DNA of 64,000 nucleotides, taken from the NCBI RefSeq assembly GCF_030929495.1, contig NZ_JAVFWN010000022.1, positions 28,813 through 92,812 of the forward strand, read 5' to 3'. Positions 37,466 to 46,633 of the stretch are shown piece after piece. The DNA comes from Nocardioides sp. LHD-245. GTDB lineage: Bacteria; Actinomycetota; Actinomycetes; Propionibacteriales; Nocardioidaceae. The translations under genes were made by a program, and so were the position numbers. How positions within the stretch are numbered: position 1 is the stretch's first letter; each line of letters begins with the position of its first letter. Below the pieces are notes generated by a model. That model was not told where the DNA came from. It saw only the letters and a list, made by a program, of their open reading frames with translations, and made no database searches.

Positions 37466-38011
37466 GTGACCGAGGAGAGCGCCGTCATCGTCCCCGACAC
37501 CAAGGACTGGACCTGGGTGCTCGATCGCGCCTGTCCGGACTGCGGGTTCGACGCCAGCACGATCGACCGGACCACCCTCGGCGCGGAGCTCCGCGCAGAC
37601 GCGGACTTCTGGGCGGCCGCGCTGGCCGATCCGCGCGCCGGCACCCGCCCGTCGCCCACGGTCTGGTCGCCCACCGAGTACGGCTGCCACGTGCGCGACG
37701 TGAACCGGGTCTTCGCCGGCCGGGTCGCGCGGATGCTCGCCGAGGACGACCCGCAGTTCGCGAACTGGGACCAGGACGAGACCGCCGTGACCGAGCGGTA
37801 CGACGAGCAGCGAGCCGCGGACGTCGTACCGGATCTGGTGGCGGCGGCCGCGGCCGTCGCGGACGCCTACGACCGCGTCCCGGACGATGCCTGGGAGCGC
37901 CCCGGGCGGCGCGGCGACGGCAGCGTCTTCACCGTCGACACCCTCGGGCGCTACCACTTGCACGACCTCGTGCACCACCGGTGGGACGTCCGGTGGATCA
38001 TGGGGGAGTGA
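37466..38011 (+). CDS. DinB/MDMPI-fold protein
   Basis: A 181-residue protein of the DinB-like four-helix fold: TVWSPTEYGCHVRDVNRVFAGR holds a typical first metal His and YHLHDLVHHRWDV the C-terminal pair. Function unknown; members are thiol-dependent enzymes or metal-binding proteins. The stop overlaps the DUF3046 start (GTGA). Confidence 0.78.
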   Translation: MTEESAVIVPDTKDWTWVLDRACPDCGFDASTIDRTTLGAELRADADFWAAALADPRAGTRPSPTVWSPTEYGCHVRDVNRVFAGRVARMLAEDDPQFANWDQDETAVTERYDEQRAADVVPDLVAAAAAVADAYDRVPDDAWERPGRRGDGSVFTVDTLGRYHLHDLVHHRWDVRWIMGE

Positions 38012-38202
38012 GACACACCGAGTTCTGGGCACGCATGGACCGCCACCTCGGTGAGGCCTATGCCCGGGTGTGGGCCGACACCTTCGTGATCGGCACGCTC
38101 GGCCACCGCACCGCGATCGAGGCGCTGGACGCCGGCGTGCCGCCCAAGGAGGTCTGGCGCGCGGTGTGGGAGGTCCAGGAGCTGCCGGCGAGCGAACGGT
38201 GA
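38008..38202 (+). CDS. DUF3046 protein
   Basis: A 64-residue protein (RHTEFWARMDRHLGEAYARV; HRTAIEALDAGVPPKEVWRAV) matching DUF3046, a small actinobacterial family usually found just upstream of recA. GTG 38008 overlaps the gene before, and its stop overlaps the MFS start after it (GTGA). Role unknown. Confidence 0.9.
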   Translation: MRHTEFWARMDRHLGEAYARVWADTFVIGTLGHRTAIEALDAGVPPKEVWRAVWEVQELPASER

Positions 38203-39482
38203 CCGGCCTGATCGAGCCCGACCTCGTCGTCGAGGCGGTGCAGCGGCGTACCGTCCGGGTGCTCGTGCTCACCCAGGCGGTCGGCGCGGTCGGCATCACG
38301 ATCGGCATCGCCACCGCCTCGCTGCTCGCCCGCGACCTGTCCGGCTCCGAGGCCCAGTCCGGGCTGGCCCAGACCGCCCAGGTGCTGGGGGCCGCGGTGA
38401 TCTCCTTCCTCCTCGCCCCGCTCATGGCACGGCGGGGGCGTCGTACCGGACTGATGACCGGGTACGTCGTCGGCTCGGCCGGCGGCCTGACCGCGGTGCT
38501 CGCCGGCGTGGTCGGCTCGATGCCGCTGCTGCTCGTCGGCGCGATGATGCTCGGCGCGGCGACCTCGGCCAACAACGCCGCCCGGTACGCCGCGACCGAT
38601 CTCGCCACCGACGCGAACCGTGCCCGCTCGCTCTCCCTGGTCGTCTGGGCGACGACGATCGGCGCCGTCGCGGGACCGAACCTGACCGGACCGGCGGGCG
38701 CGGTCGCCGACACCGTCGGGATCCCCGAGCTGACCGGTCCCTTCGCGATCGGCGCGGTGGGCATGCTGGCCGCGGCGGTGATCGTCGCGGTGCTGCTGCG
38801 CCCCGACCCGCTGCTGACCGCCCAGCGCGCGGCGGGCGGCGGCGCCGCGCGGGCGGCCGGCCGCACCGGCTCCTCGTGGAGCCGCACGGCGGCGACCGTC
38901 CGGGACCGGCCGGTCCTCGGCTACGCCATCGCCGGCCTGGCGCTCACGCACGCCACCATGATCGGCGTGATGACGATGACGCCGCTGCACATGGAGCACG
39001 GCGGCTCCGGGCTGGAGGTCATCGGCATCGTGATCAGCGTGCACGTCCTCGGTATGTTCGCGTTCTCGCCGCTCGTCGGGATGCTCGCCGACCGGCTCGG
39101 CCGCCCGCCCGTCCTGGCCGCGGGCGGCGCCGTGCTGCTCCTTGCCCTCCTCCTGTGCGCCTCGGCGCCGAGCGGGATGTCGTGGCAGGTCACCGCCGGT
39201 CTGTTCCTGCTGGGCCTCGGCTGGTCGCTGGCGATGGTCTCGGCGTCGACGCTGGTCGCCGAGCACGCCCCGCTGGACGTGCGGACCGACGTGCAGGGCG
39301 TCTCCGACCTGGTGATGGGCCTGACCGCCGCCGCGACCGGCGCGATCGCCGGCGTGGTGGTGGGCGCGGCGGGCTATCCCGCCCTCGCCCTGGCGAGCCT
39401 GGTGCTCGTCGCCGGTGTGCTCGGTTGCGCGGCCCGTGCCGTCGCGGAGTCGCGGGTCGCGGCGACACGCCGGACCGCCTGA
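38199..39482 (+). CDS. MFS transporter
   Basis: A 427-residue, about 12-helix major facilitator (LVLTQAVGAVGITIGIATAS; LMARRGRRTGLMTGYVVG). Not closely related to the pair at 17-20 kb. GTG 38199 overlaps the DUF3046 stop; the long open frame upstream (to 38070) is an artefact inside DUF3046. Substrate unknown. Confidence 0.87.
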   Translation: MTGLIEPDLVVEAVQRRTVRVLVLTQAVGAVGITIGIATASLLARDLSGSEAQSGLAQTAQVLGAAVISFLLAPLMARRGRRTGLMTGYVVGSAGGLTAVLAGVVGSMPLLLVGAMMLGAATSANNAARYAATDLATDANRARSLSLVVWATTIGAVAGPNLTGPAGAVADTVGIPELTGPFAIGAVGMLAAAVIVAVLLRPDPLLTAQRAAGGGAARAAGRTGSSWSRTAATVRDRPVLGYAIAGLALTHATMIGVMTMTPLHMEHGGSGLEVIGIVISVHVLGMFAFSPLVGMLADRLGRPPVLAAGGAVLLLALLLCASAPSGMSWQVTAGLFLLGLGWSLAMVSASTLVAEHAPLDVRTDVQGVSDLVMGLTAAATGAIAGVVVGAAGYPALALASLVLVAGVLGCAARAVAESRVAATRRTA

Positions 39483-39489
39483 CGCGACC

Positions 39490-39505
39490 TCGAACACCTG
39501 TTCGG
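39490..39505. promoter_or_regulatory. LexA (SOS) box upstream of recA
   Basis: TCGAACACCTGTTCGG matches the actinobacterial SOS box TCGAAC-N4-GTTCGA at 11 of 12 defined positions. It lies 174 bp upstream of the recA start, consistent with LexA control of a distal recA promoter. Confidence 0.85.
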
Positions 39506-39610
39506 CTAGGTTGGTCGTACGGCAGCAGGCGTCCCGACCGGGGTCCTCGGCTGTCCACAGGTACGACGTCCGGACGGGTTGTCCACCACCACGACACAGC
39601 TGATCAGGTT

Positions 39611-39633
39611 GTGTCGGGGCCTCGCCCTAGCGT
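39611..39633 (+). promoter_or_regulatory. PafBC-type (RecA-NDp-like) recA promoter
   Basis: GTGTCGGGG at 39611-39619, eight bases, then TAGCGT at 39628-39633. This fits the LexA-independent DNA-damage promoter of actinobacteria (TTGTCRGTG-N8-TAGNNT) with 7 of 9 positions in the first box, exact spacing and an exact second box. It is 45 bp upstream of the recA start codon. Confidence 0.7.
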
Positions 39634-39678
39634 CGCCGATGTACCTGGCCCACCAGACGACACGAAGGATTGAGGACC

Positions 39679-40731
<1,053 letters not shown>

Positions 40732-40737
40732 TGGACC

Positions 40738-41228
40738 GAGCGTGTCGTCGCTTCGCTCCGCCACGCTGCCGGCCGCGCGGTTGGCTTCCGTAGGACCTGC
40801 CTTCGCGTGGCGGCACGGCGACGGCACGGCGGAAAGCGTCGGGCTCGTCGGCTCCGGTCGCTCGTTCCTCGCTGCCTGCGCCTCCTCGTCCGCCGTTCCC
40901 GCCGTGGCCGTCACTCAGGGCGCGAGCGTGTCGTCGCTTCGCTCCGCCACGCTGCCGGCCGCGCGGTTGGCTTCCGTAGGACCTGCCTTCGCGTGGCGGC
41001 ACGGCGACGGCACGGTGGAAAGCGTCGGGCTCGTCGGCTCCGGTCGCTCGTTCCTCGCTGCCTGCGCCTCCTCGTCCGCCGTTCCCGCCGTGGCCGTCAC
41101 TCAGGGCGCGAGCGTGTCGTCGCTTCGCTCCGCCGCGCTGCCGGCCGCGCGGTTGGCTTCCGTAGGACCTGCCTTCGCGTGGCGGCACGGCGACGGCACG
41201 GCGGAAAGCGTCGGGCTCGTCGGCTCCG
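40738..41228. repeat. 186-bp tandem repeat, 2.6 copies, between recA and recX
   Basis: Units run 40738-40923, 40924-41109 and a partial third 41110-41228. The period is exactly 186 bp (62 codons) and copies differ at only a few bases (for example ACGGCGG/ACGGTGG near 41012). Both strands stay open through the repeat because the period is a multiple of three. The open frames have no ribosome site or family match and I do not regard them as genes. The first unit begins 7 bp after the recA stop. Confidence 0.92.
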
Positions 41229-41281
41229 TTGCTGAGGCAAGGGTCGGCGGGACTGCCCATAGATCTGACAGGACGTGACCG

Positions 41282-41812
41282 ATGCGCAATGACGAGCCGC
41301 CCGAGGACGACGGCTGGGCGGAGGATGCGGACCCCGAGTCGGTGGCGCGCAAGATCCTTCTCGACCAGCTGAGCATCAAGGCGCGCAGCCGACGCGAGCT
41401 GGAGGACCGGCTGGCGCGGCGCAACGTGCCGCAGGACGTGACCGAGCGGCTGCTCGACCGGTTCGAGGAGGTCGGCCTCGTCGACGACGAGGCGTTCGCC
41501 CGGGCCTGGGTCGAGGGGCGCCAGCGCAGCCGCGGTCTGGCCCGGACCGCACTCGCGGTCGAGCTGCGCCGCAAGGGCGTCGCCGACGAGACCGCGAAGG
41601 CGGTGCTCGCGGAGGTCGACCCCGGCGACGAGGAGGAGGCGGCCCGCGGCCTGGTGCGCAAGAAGCTGCGGTCCATGCGTGGCCTCGACGAGCAGGTGGC
41701 CACCCGGAGGCTGGTCGGGATGCTCGCCCGCAAGGGCTACTCCCCGGGGCTCGCCTACTCGGTCGTGCGCGCCGAGCTCGGGGCCGAGGCGCAGGGCACA
41801 ATGGGGGAGTGA
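41282..41812 (+). CDS. recX: RecX regulatory protein
   Basis: A 176-residue helical protein with the three RecX repeats: ARKILLDQLSIKARSRRELEDRL, VGLVDDEAFARAWVE and LVRKKLRS followed by RLVGMLARKGYSPGLAYSVV. RecX binds RecA filaments and limits their extension. In most relatives it starts immediately after recA; here 550 bp of repeat DNA intervene, so it may be less tightly co-expressed. Its stop overlaps the next gene (GTGA). Confidence 0.93.
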   Translation: MRNDEPPEDDGWAEDADPESVARKILLDQLSIKARSRRELEDRLARRNVPQDVTERLLDRFEEVGLVDDEAFARAWVEGRQRSRGLARTALAVELRRKGVADETAKAVLAEVDPGDEEEAARGLVRKKLRSMRGLDEQVATRRLVGMLARKGYSPGLAYSVVRAELGAEAQGTMGE

Positions 41813-42306
41813 CGACCGACGCCGCGGCGCCCGAGCGCGAGATCCTGACCTACGACCTCTTCGGCACCGCGGTGCTCGACCTCGCCCAGCAGGTCGTGGA
41901 CGACGGCTTCGAGCCCGACATCGTGCTCGCGATCGCCCGCGGCGGGCTCGGCCTCGCGATGGGTCTGGGATACGCCCTGAACGTGAAGAACCTGTCGGCG
42001 GTCAACGTCGAGTTCTACACCGGCGTCAACGAGCGCCTCGACGTGCCGATGATGCTCCCGCCGACTCCGGCCGCCATCGACCTGACCGGCATGAAGGTCC
42101 TCATCGCCGACGACGTCGCCGACACCGGCAAGACCCTCGAGGTGGTCCGCGACTTCTTCGTCGACCACGTGGCCGAGGCGCGCACCGCGGTCATCTACGA
42201 GAAGCCGTGGACCGTGATCCGTCCGGAGTACGTCTGGCGCCGTACGGAGGCCTGGATCGACTTCCCCTGGTCCTCGAGCCCGCCGCTGGTCGGCGTCCGG
42301 GCGTGA
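41809..42306 (+). CDS. phosphoribosyltransferase-domain protein
   Basis: A 165-residue type I phosphoribosyltransferase. The PRPP loop is KVLIADDVADTGKTLEVV (about residues 98-115), and the N-terminal IVLAIARGGLGLAMGLGY is the usual PPi-loop region. Xanthine-guanine PRTases and regulatory PRTases look like this; the base is unknown. GTG start coupled to recX. Confidence 0.85.
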   Translation: MTTDAAAPEREILTYDLFGTAVLDLAQQVVDDGFEPDIVLAIARGGLGLAMGLGYALNVKNLSAVNVEFYTGVNERLDVPMMLPPTPAAIDLTGMKVLIADDVADTGKTLEVVRDFFVDHVAEARTAVIYEKPWTVIRPEYVWRRTEAWIDFPWSSSPPLVGVRA

Positions 42307-42308
42307 CC

Positions 42309-42329
42309 GCGGGCTGAGCCGGAGCCCGC
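42309..42329. terminator. hairpin between converging genes
   Basis: GCGGGCT-GAGCCGG-AGCCCGC, a perfect 7-bp stem directly after the phosphoribosyltransferase stop; a second GC-rich inverted repeat follows up to the converging CDSH-type gene's stop. No T-tract is present, so termination is probable rather than certain. Confidence 0.5.
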
Positions 42330-42348
42330 ACGCCCCGGCTCGGCCGGC

Positions 42349-42588
42349 TCAGCCGGCGTCGGCCGCGCAGACCGGGCGGTCGTCGCTGCGGAAGTCCGTG
42401 GCGCGGTGGCTCGCGTCGCAGAACGGCTGGTCCCCGGAGCGTCCGCAGCGACACAGCAGGACCACGCGGCGCCCCTCGAGGTCGTACTCCTCCCCGGTCG
42501 GGTCGAGGAGCCGGAAGCTCCCCTTGATCTGGAGCGGTCCGTCCTGGACGGCCTTGACGGTCACGGGACGGCTTGCCTGATCGGACAC
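42349..42588 (-). CDS. CDGSH iron-sulfur domain protein
   Basis: A 79-residue protein. The CDGSH-type 2Fe-2S ligands appear as CRCGRSGDQPFCDASH (C-x-C...C-x3-H), with Ala replacing Gly in the motif. The GTG at 42588 has AGGAG six bases upstream; the open frame beyond it runs into the copper-gene promoter. A small electron-transfer or redox-sensing role is likely. Divergent from copZ. Confidence 0.87.
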   Translation of the reverse strand: MSDQASRPVTVKAVQDGPLQIKGSFRLLDPTGEEYDLEGRRVVLLCRCGRSGDQPFCDASHRATDFRSDDRPVCAADAG

Positions 42589-42624
42589 GGGTTCTCCTGA
42601 GCGCGAGTGCTGTCGATTGTCCTT

Positions 42625-42647
42625 GATACCATAGGGGGGTACCCTAT
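42625..42647. promoter_or_regulatory. possible copper-responsive operator
   Basis: Between the divergent CDGSH and copper-chaperone genes lies a G/C-run palindrome: ATAGGG (42631-42636), five bases, CCCTAT (42642-42647), with GATACC just before. TACC-N7-GGTA (42627-42641) also pairs. CsoR-type copper repressors bind such GTA-CCC / GGG-TAC sites. The regulator itself is not in the window. Confidence 0.45.
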
Positions 42648-42677
42648 TCGTGTCCAACAGTCGAAGAGAGGAACGAG

Positions 42678-42887
42678 ATGAGCAACGTCGCGACGGCCAG
42701 CTACACGGTGGCCGGGATGACCTGCAACGGATGCGTCACCAAGGTCACCGCGGCCGTGACCGCCGTCGCCGGAGTGGTCGATGTCGACGTCGATGTGAGC
42801 ACCGGAGCGCTGGAGGTGACAGGAGCGGTGGGCGACGCCGCGATCCGGGCGGCCATCGCCGAGATCGGATACACGATCGAGGACTGA
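42678..42887 (+). CDS. heavy-metal-associated (copper chaperone) protein
   Basis: A 69-residue HMA domain: ASYTVAGMTCNGCVTKVTAA has the MTCxxC metal site (Cys at about 16 and 19), and GAVGDAAIRAAIAEIGYTIED ends the fold. CopZ-like proteins hand Cu(I) to a P-type ATPase. No ATPase follows here, so its partner is elsewhere. Confidence 0.88.
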   Translation: MSNVATASYTVAGMTCNGCVTKVTAAVTAVAGVVDVDVDVSTGALEVTGAVGDAAIRAAIAEIGYTIED

Positions 42888-42960
42888 TCGGGGCGGAGCG
42901 TGGGTGGTCGAGGGGGTCGTGAGCAGGAACACGGCCCCCTCGGGCCGCTAGGGTCCAGCC

Positions 42961-43818
42961 ATGAGCTTTCCACTCTCGGATCTCACGGCGCCGCTGCGCA
43001 TCGCGCCTGGCCCGATCGACCTGGCCGCGATCGAGACGGACGCCACGCCCGGCTTCGAGGGCGGCAAGGCGGACGGCGAGAAGGCGCTGCTGAGCCTCGG
43101 CCCCGAGCTCGCCGACCTGCAGGAGCGGCTCTTCGCCGACGGCAAGTCCGGCGGGCGGCGGAAGATCCTGCTCGTCCTGCAGGGGATGGACACCTCCGGC
43201 AAGGGCGGCACCCTGCGCTCGACGGTCGGGCTGGTCGACCCGCAAGGCGTCCGGATCACCTCCTTCAAGGCGCCGACGCCTGAGGAGCGGTCCCACGACT
43301 TCCTGTGGCGGATCACCAAGGCGCTGCCGCCGGTCGGGCTGATCGGGGTCTTCGACCGCTCGCACTACGAGGACGTGCTCATCGCGCGGGTCCGCTCGCT
43401 CGCGCCGCCCGAGGAGATCGAGCGGCGCTATGACGCCATCAACGCCTGGGAGGCCGAGCTGGTCGCCGAGGGCACCACCGTCATCAAGTGCATGCTGCAC
43501 ATCTCGGCGGCCGAGCAGAAGGAGCGCCTGCTCGCGCGGTTGGACGACGAGACCAAGCACTGGAAGTACAACCCGGGCGACGTCGACGAGCGCGAGCTGT
43601 GGCCGGCCTACCAGGAGGCCTACGCGATCGCGATCGAGCGCACCCACACCGAGGTCGCCCCGTGGCATGTCGTCCCGGCCGACAGGAAGTGGTACCGCAA
43701 CCTGGCGATCGGCTCGCTGCTCCACGACGCGCTGCGGTCCTACGACCTGGGCTGGCCGAAGGCCGACTTCGACGTGGCACACGAGCGGCAGCGCCTGCTC
43801 GACGAGGCGCCGCTGTGA
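42961..43818 (+). CDS. ppk2: polyphosphate kinase 2 family protein
   Basis: A 285-residue PPK2-type kinase. Walker A is GMDTSGKGG (about residues 76-84), Walker B/lid GVFDRSHYEDVL, and the later DETKHWKYNPGDVDER is typical. It transfers phosphate between polyphosphate and nucleoside di- or monophosphates; one PPK2 domain with this form fits class I or III. The direction of the reaction cannot be decided from the sequence. Confidence 0.92.
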   Translation: MSFPLSDLTAPLRIAPGPIDLAAIETDATPGFEGGKADGEKALLSLGPELADLQERLFADGKSGGRRKILLVLQGMDTSGKGGTLRSTVGLVDPQGVRITSFKAPTPEERSHDFLWRITKALPPVGLIGVFDRSHYEDVLIARVRSLAPPEEIERRYDAINAWEAELVAEGTTVIKCMLHISAAEQKERLLARLDDETKHWKYNPGDVDERELWPAYQEAYAIAIERTHTEVAPWHVVPADRKWYRNLAIGSLLHDALRSYDLGWPKADFDVAHERQRLLDEAPL

Positions 43819-43831
43819 GCCCGGCGTGAGC

Positions 43832-44614
43832 ATGGAGAGGGTCAGGGTCACCCGCTACGTCACGCCCCTGCGCGAGGGCGGCAGCCTGCCCGGCATCGTC
43901 GAGGCCGACGACCTGGGCACCTACGTCTGCAAGTTCCGCGGAGCGGGGCAGGGCACACGGGTCCTGGTCGCCGAGGTCGTCGTCGCGGGGATCGCCCGCC
44001 TGCTCGACGTACCCACGCCGGACCAGGTGGTGCTGGACCTCGACCCGGAGATCGCGCGCTACGAGGCCGACGAGGAGGTTCAGGACCTGATCAACGCCAG
44101 CGCCGGCCTCAACCTCGGCATCGACTTCCTGCCGGGCTCCTTCGGGTACGACCCCACCGGCACCCCGGACGCGGAGCTGGCCGGGCGCGTGCTGTGGCTG
44201 GACTCCTTCACGGCCAATGTCGACCGCAGCTGGCGCAACCCCAACCTGCTGGTGTGGCGGGGCACGCTGCAGGCCATCGACCACGGCGCGTCCCTGTACT
44301 TCCACCACTCGTGGTCCGGTGGGCCCGGCGACCCGGCGCGCTTCGCGGCCCAGCCGTACGACGCGTCCGAGCACGTCCTGCGCGGGTTCGCCGCCGAGGC
44401 CGCGGCCCAGGACGCCGGCCTCGCCGCGCGGCTGACCGACGCGGCCCTGACCGGTGTGCTCGCCGACGTGTGCGACGACTGGCTGGAGCCGGTGCCCGGT
44501 GCCGACACGCCCGAGGCCCTGCGCGAGCGGTACGTCGCCTTCCTCGCCGCGCGCCGCGACGGCGGCCGTGCCTGGCTGCCCGCCGGAGCGGCCGCGGTGG
44601 AGGCCGACGCGTGA
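43832..44614 (+). CDS. HipA-like kinase domain protein
   Basis: A 260-residue protein resembling the standalone HipA-like kinase family that pairs with DUF3037. Visible: RVTRYVTPLREGGSLPGIVEADDLGTYVCKFRGAGQG (a nucleotide-binding loop with Lys), VLWLDSFTANVDRSWRNPNLL (catalytic D-x4-N-like region) and AIDHGASLYF (DFG-like DHG). The start is ATG 43832 or GTG 43826. It overlaps the DUF3037 gene by four bases. Kinase activity and target are unproven. Confidence 0.8.
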   Translation: MERVRVTRYVTPLREGGSLPGIVEADDLGTYVCKFRGAGQGTRVLVAEVVVAGIARLLDVPTPDQVVLDLDPEIARYEADEEVQDLINASAGLNLGIDFLPGSFGYDPTGTPDAELAGRVLWLDSFTANVDRSWRNPNLLVWRGTLQAIDHGASLYFHHSWSGGPGDPARFAAQPYDASEHVLRGFAAEAAAQDAGLAARLTDAALTGVLADVCDDWLEPVPGADTPEALRERYVAFLAARRDGGRAWLPAGAAAVEADA

Positions 44615-45027
44615 CCTACCACCCCTACCAGTACGTCACGCTGCGCTGCGTCCCCCGCGTCGAGCGCGAGGAGTTCGTCAACGTCGGGGTGGTGCTCCAC
44701 TGCCCGGCTGACGACTTCCTCGGCGTCCGCTCGGCCGTCGACCCGGCGCGGATCCGGGCCCTCGAGGCGGCCATCGACGTGACCGCGGTCCGGGCGGCAC
44801 TCGATGCCGTCGAACGGGTCTGCCGCGGCGACGCCCACGCCGGGTTCGGGGTGGGCGTGCGCGCGACGGCCTACGGCTCACGCGCGCAGAAGGACGACGC
44901 GAGCACCAGGTTCGGCTTCCTCAAGGCGCCGAAGAGCACCGTGCTGCAGCCCGGCCCGGTCCACGGCGGCGTCACCGCCGACCCGGACCGGACCCTCGAG
45001 CACCTGCTGGAGCAGCTGGTCCTCTGA
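44611..45027 (+). CDS. DUF3037 protein, partner of the HipA-like kinase
   Basis: A 138-residue protein (HPYQYVTLRCVPRVEREEFVNVGVVLHC is the family hallmark) starting at GTG 44611 on the kinase stop. DUF3037 and HipA-like kinase genes occur together in many genomes, suggesting a shared complex. No helix-turn-helix is visible, so it is not a classical HipB antitoxin. Confidence 0.87.
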   Translation: MTYHPYQYVTLRCVPRVEREEFVNVGVVLHCPADDFLGVRSAVDPARIRALEAAIDVTAVRAALDAVERVCRGDAHAGFGVGVRATAYGSRAQKDDASTRFGFLKAPKSTVLQPGPVHGGVTADPDRTLEHLLEQLVL

Positions 45028-45034
45028 TCCCGCC

Positions 45035-45095
45035 GACCCGGCGCGTTCAAACGCGACGGGTCAGCGCCTCTCAGGCGTTCAGATGCGACGAGTCG
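45035..45095. repeat. hairpin and 32-bp-spaced direct repeat between converging genes
   Basis: GACCCG-g-CGCGTT, loop CA, AACGCG-a-CGGGTC (45035-45062) is a 13-position stem with one mismatch. Half of it, the 20-mer at 45044-45063, recurs at 45076-45095 with 16 of 20 matches. It fills the gap between the DUF3037 stop and the converging chelatase stop and may be a two-way terminator, or a copy of a dispersed repeat. Confidence 0.65.
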
Positions 45096-45096
45096 A

Positions 45097-45840
45097 TCAG
45101 ACCGGGACCAGCTCGACCGCGCCGACGGCGTACCGGGCCAAGATGGTGCGAGCGACCTCGGGGTGGGCGCCGAGCGGCTCGGCGACGGCGACGGCACCGG
45201 CCTCCAGGGCGAGCTCGGTGGCCCGGTCGACCAGGTTGCCGGGGGCGAGGAACAGCGACGCGACCGCGATGTGGCGACGGCCCGCGGCCCGGAAGGCGCG
45301 CACCGCCTCGCCGGTGGCCGGGGGAGCGCTGGTGGCGTACGCCGCCGTCACCGGCAGCCGGTGGTGTGCCCCCCAGAGCCGGGCGAGGCGCGCGACCGCC
45401 TGGTTGGCCAGCGGGTCGGACGTGCCGGCGGCCGCGAGCACGAGCGCATCGAGCTCGCGGACCCGGGCGGCCCGCAGCGCCTCGCGCAGACGCTCGTCGA
45501 GGACCTCGAGGAACCGGGCCTCCAGCCCGAGTACGCCGGTGGCGCGGATCTGCAGGCCCGGGTGCCGAGTCGTAGCCTCGGCGATGACCTCGGGCACGTC
45601 GACCCGGGCGTGGAACGCCTCGACCAGCAGCAAGGGCACGACCACGATCTCGTCGTACCCGGCCTTGACCAGTCGGTCGACCACCGTGTGGAAGTTCGGC
45701 CTGGCGAGGTCGAGGAACGCCTTCTCGATGCGCAGATCGGGACGCAACGCCTTCGTCGCGTCGACCAGCGCGGAAACGGTGGCGGCCGAGCGTGGGTCGC
45801 GGCTGCCGTGGGCCAGGGCGATGAGTGCCGGGGCGGTCAT
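45097..45840 (-). CDS. sirohydrochlorin ferrochelatase (CbiX/SirB-like)
   Basis: A 247-residue class II chelatase with two half-domains; first-half motifs ALIALAHGSRDPRS (metal-binding His) and VVPLLLVEAFHARVDVPE (second His). It inserts iron into sirohydrochlorin to make siroheme, the cofactor of the sulfite reductase in the same operon. The second half (VLAAAGTSDP) lacks the His of the first, as in long CbiX-type proteins. Last gene of the sulfur operon, 46 bp after cysH. Confidence 0.88.
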   Translation of the reverse strand: MTAPALIALAHGSRDPRSAATVSALVDATKALRPDLRIEKAFLDLARPNFHTVVDRLVKAGYDEIVVVPLLLVEAFHARVDVPEVIAEATTRHPGLQIRATGVLGLEARFLEVLDERLREALRAARVRELDALVLAAAGTSDPLANQAVARLARLWGAHHRLPVTAAYATSAPPATGEAVRAFRAAGRRHIAVASLFLAPGNLVDRATELALEAGAVAVAEPLGAHPEVARTILARYAVGAVELVPV

Positions 45841-45886
45841 CGTCGGTTCCCCCTCTCCTCCGGGATGCGGGCGCTACTGGGCCACC

Positions 45887-46633
45887 TCATGAGTGGATCC
45901 CGCATTCGGTCTTGTTGGTCCCGGCCCAGCGGCCGCTGCGCGGGTCCTCGCCGGGGGCGACCCGGCGGGTGCACGGCGCGCAGCCGATGGACGGGTAGCC
46001 GTCGTAGACGAGCGGGTTGACGAGCACGCCGTTCTCGGCGATATAGCGCTCGACCTGCTCGTCGCTCCACCGAGCGATGGGGGACACCTTGACCTTCTGC
46101 TTCTTGGCGTCCCAGCCGATCACCGGCGCGATCACCCGGTTGTGCGTCTCGGCGCGACGCAGGCCGGTCGCCCAGGCGTCGTAGCGCGCGAGCGAGTCGG
46201 CCAGCGGCTTGACCTTGCGCAGCGCGCAGCACAGGTCCGGGTCACGCCGGTAGAGCTCGGGGCCGTACTCGGCGTCCTGCTCCGCCACGGACTGCACCGG
46301 GGTGATCGAGATCAGGTTGACGTTCATCGTGGCCGCGACGGCGTCGCGGGTGCCGACGGTCTCGATGAAGTGGTAGCCGGTGTCGAGGAAGACGACGTCG
46401 ACGCCGGGCACGACCTTCTCGGCGAGGTGCGCCAGGACGGCGTCGCCCATCGAGGAGGTGATGCAGAACCGCTCGCCGAAGGTGGCGGCGGCCCACTCGA
46501 TGATGACCTCGGCCGGCGCCAGCTCGAGCTCGGCGCCCCAGTGGGAGACCAGCTCGCGGAGCTCCTCGGGGGACCGGCCGCTGGTGTGCGACCCGCGGAA
46601 CTCGCGGGCGGCACGCGTGGTGGCGGTGGTCAT
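45887..46633 (-). CDS. cysH: adenylyl-sulfate (APS) reductase, CysH type
   Basis: A 248-residue reductase turning activated sulfate into sulfite. The four-cysteine iron-sulfur set is present: CC in DLCCALRKVKPL and CxxC in IGCAPCTRRV. This indicates the 4Fe-4S APS-reducing form rather than a PAPS reductase. The C-terminal ECGIHS holds the catalytic Cys. Other motifs: SSMGDAVLAHL and FLDTGYHFIET. ATG 46633 overlaps the small zinc-ribbon gene. Confidence 0.94.
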   Translation of the reverse strand: MTTATTRAAREFRGSHTSGRSPEELRELVSHWGAELELAPAEVIIEWAAATFGERFCITSSMGDAVLAHLAEKVVPGVDVVFLDTGYHFIETVGTRDAVAATMNVNLISITPVQSVAEQDAEYGPELYRRDPDLCCALRKVKPLADSLARYDAWATGLRRAETHNRVIAPVIGWDAKKQKVKVSPIARWSDEQVERYIAENGVLVNPLVYDGYPSIGCAPCTRRVAPGEDPRSGRWAGTNKTECGIHS

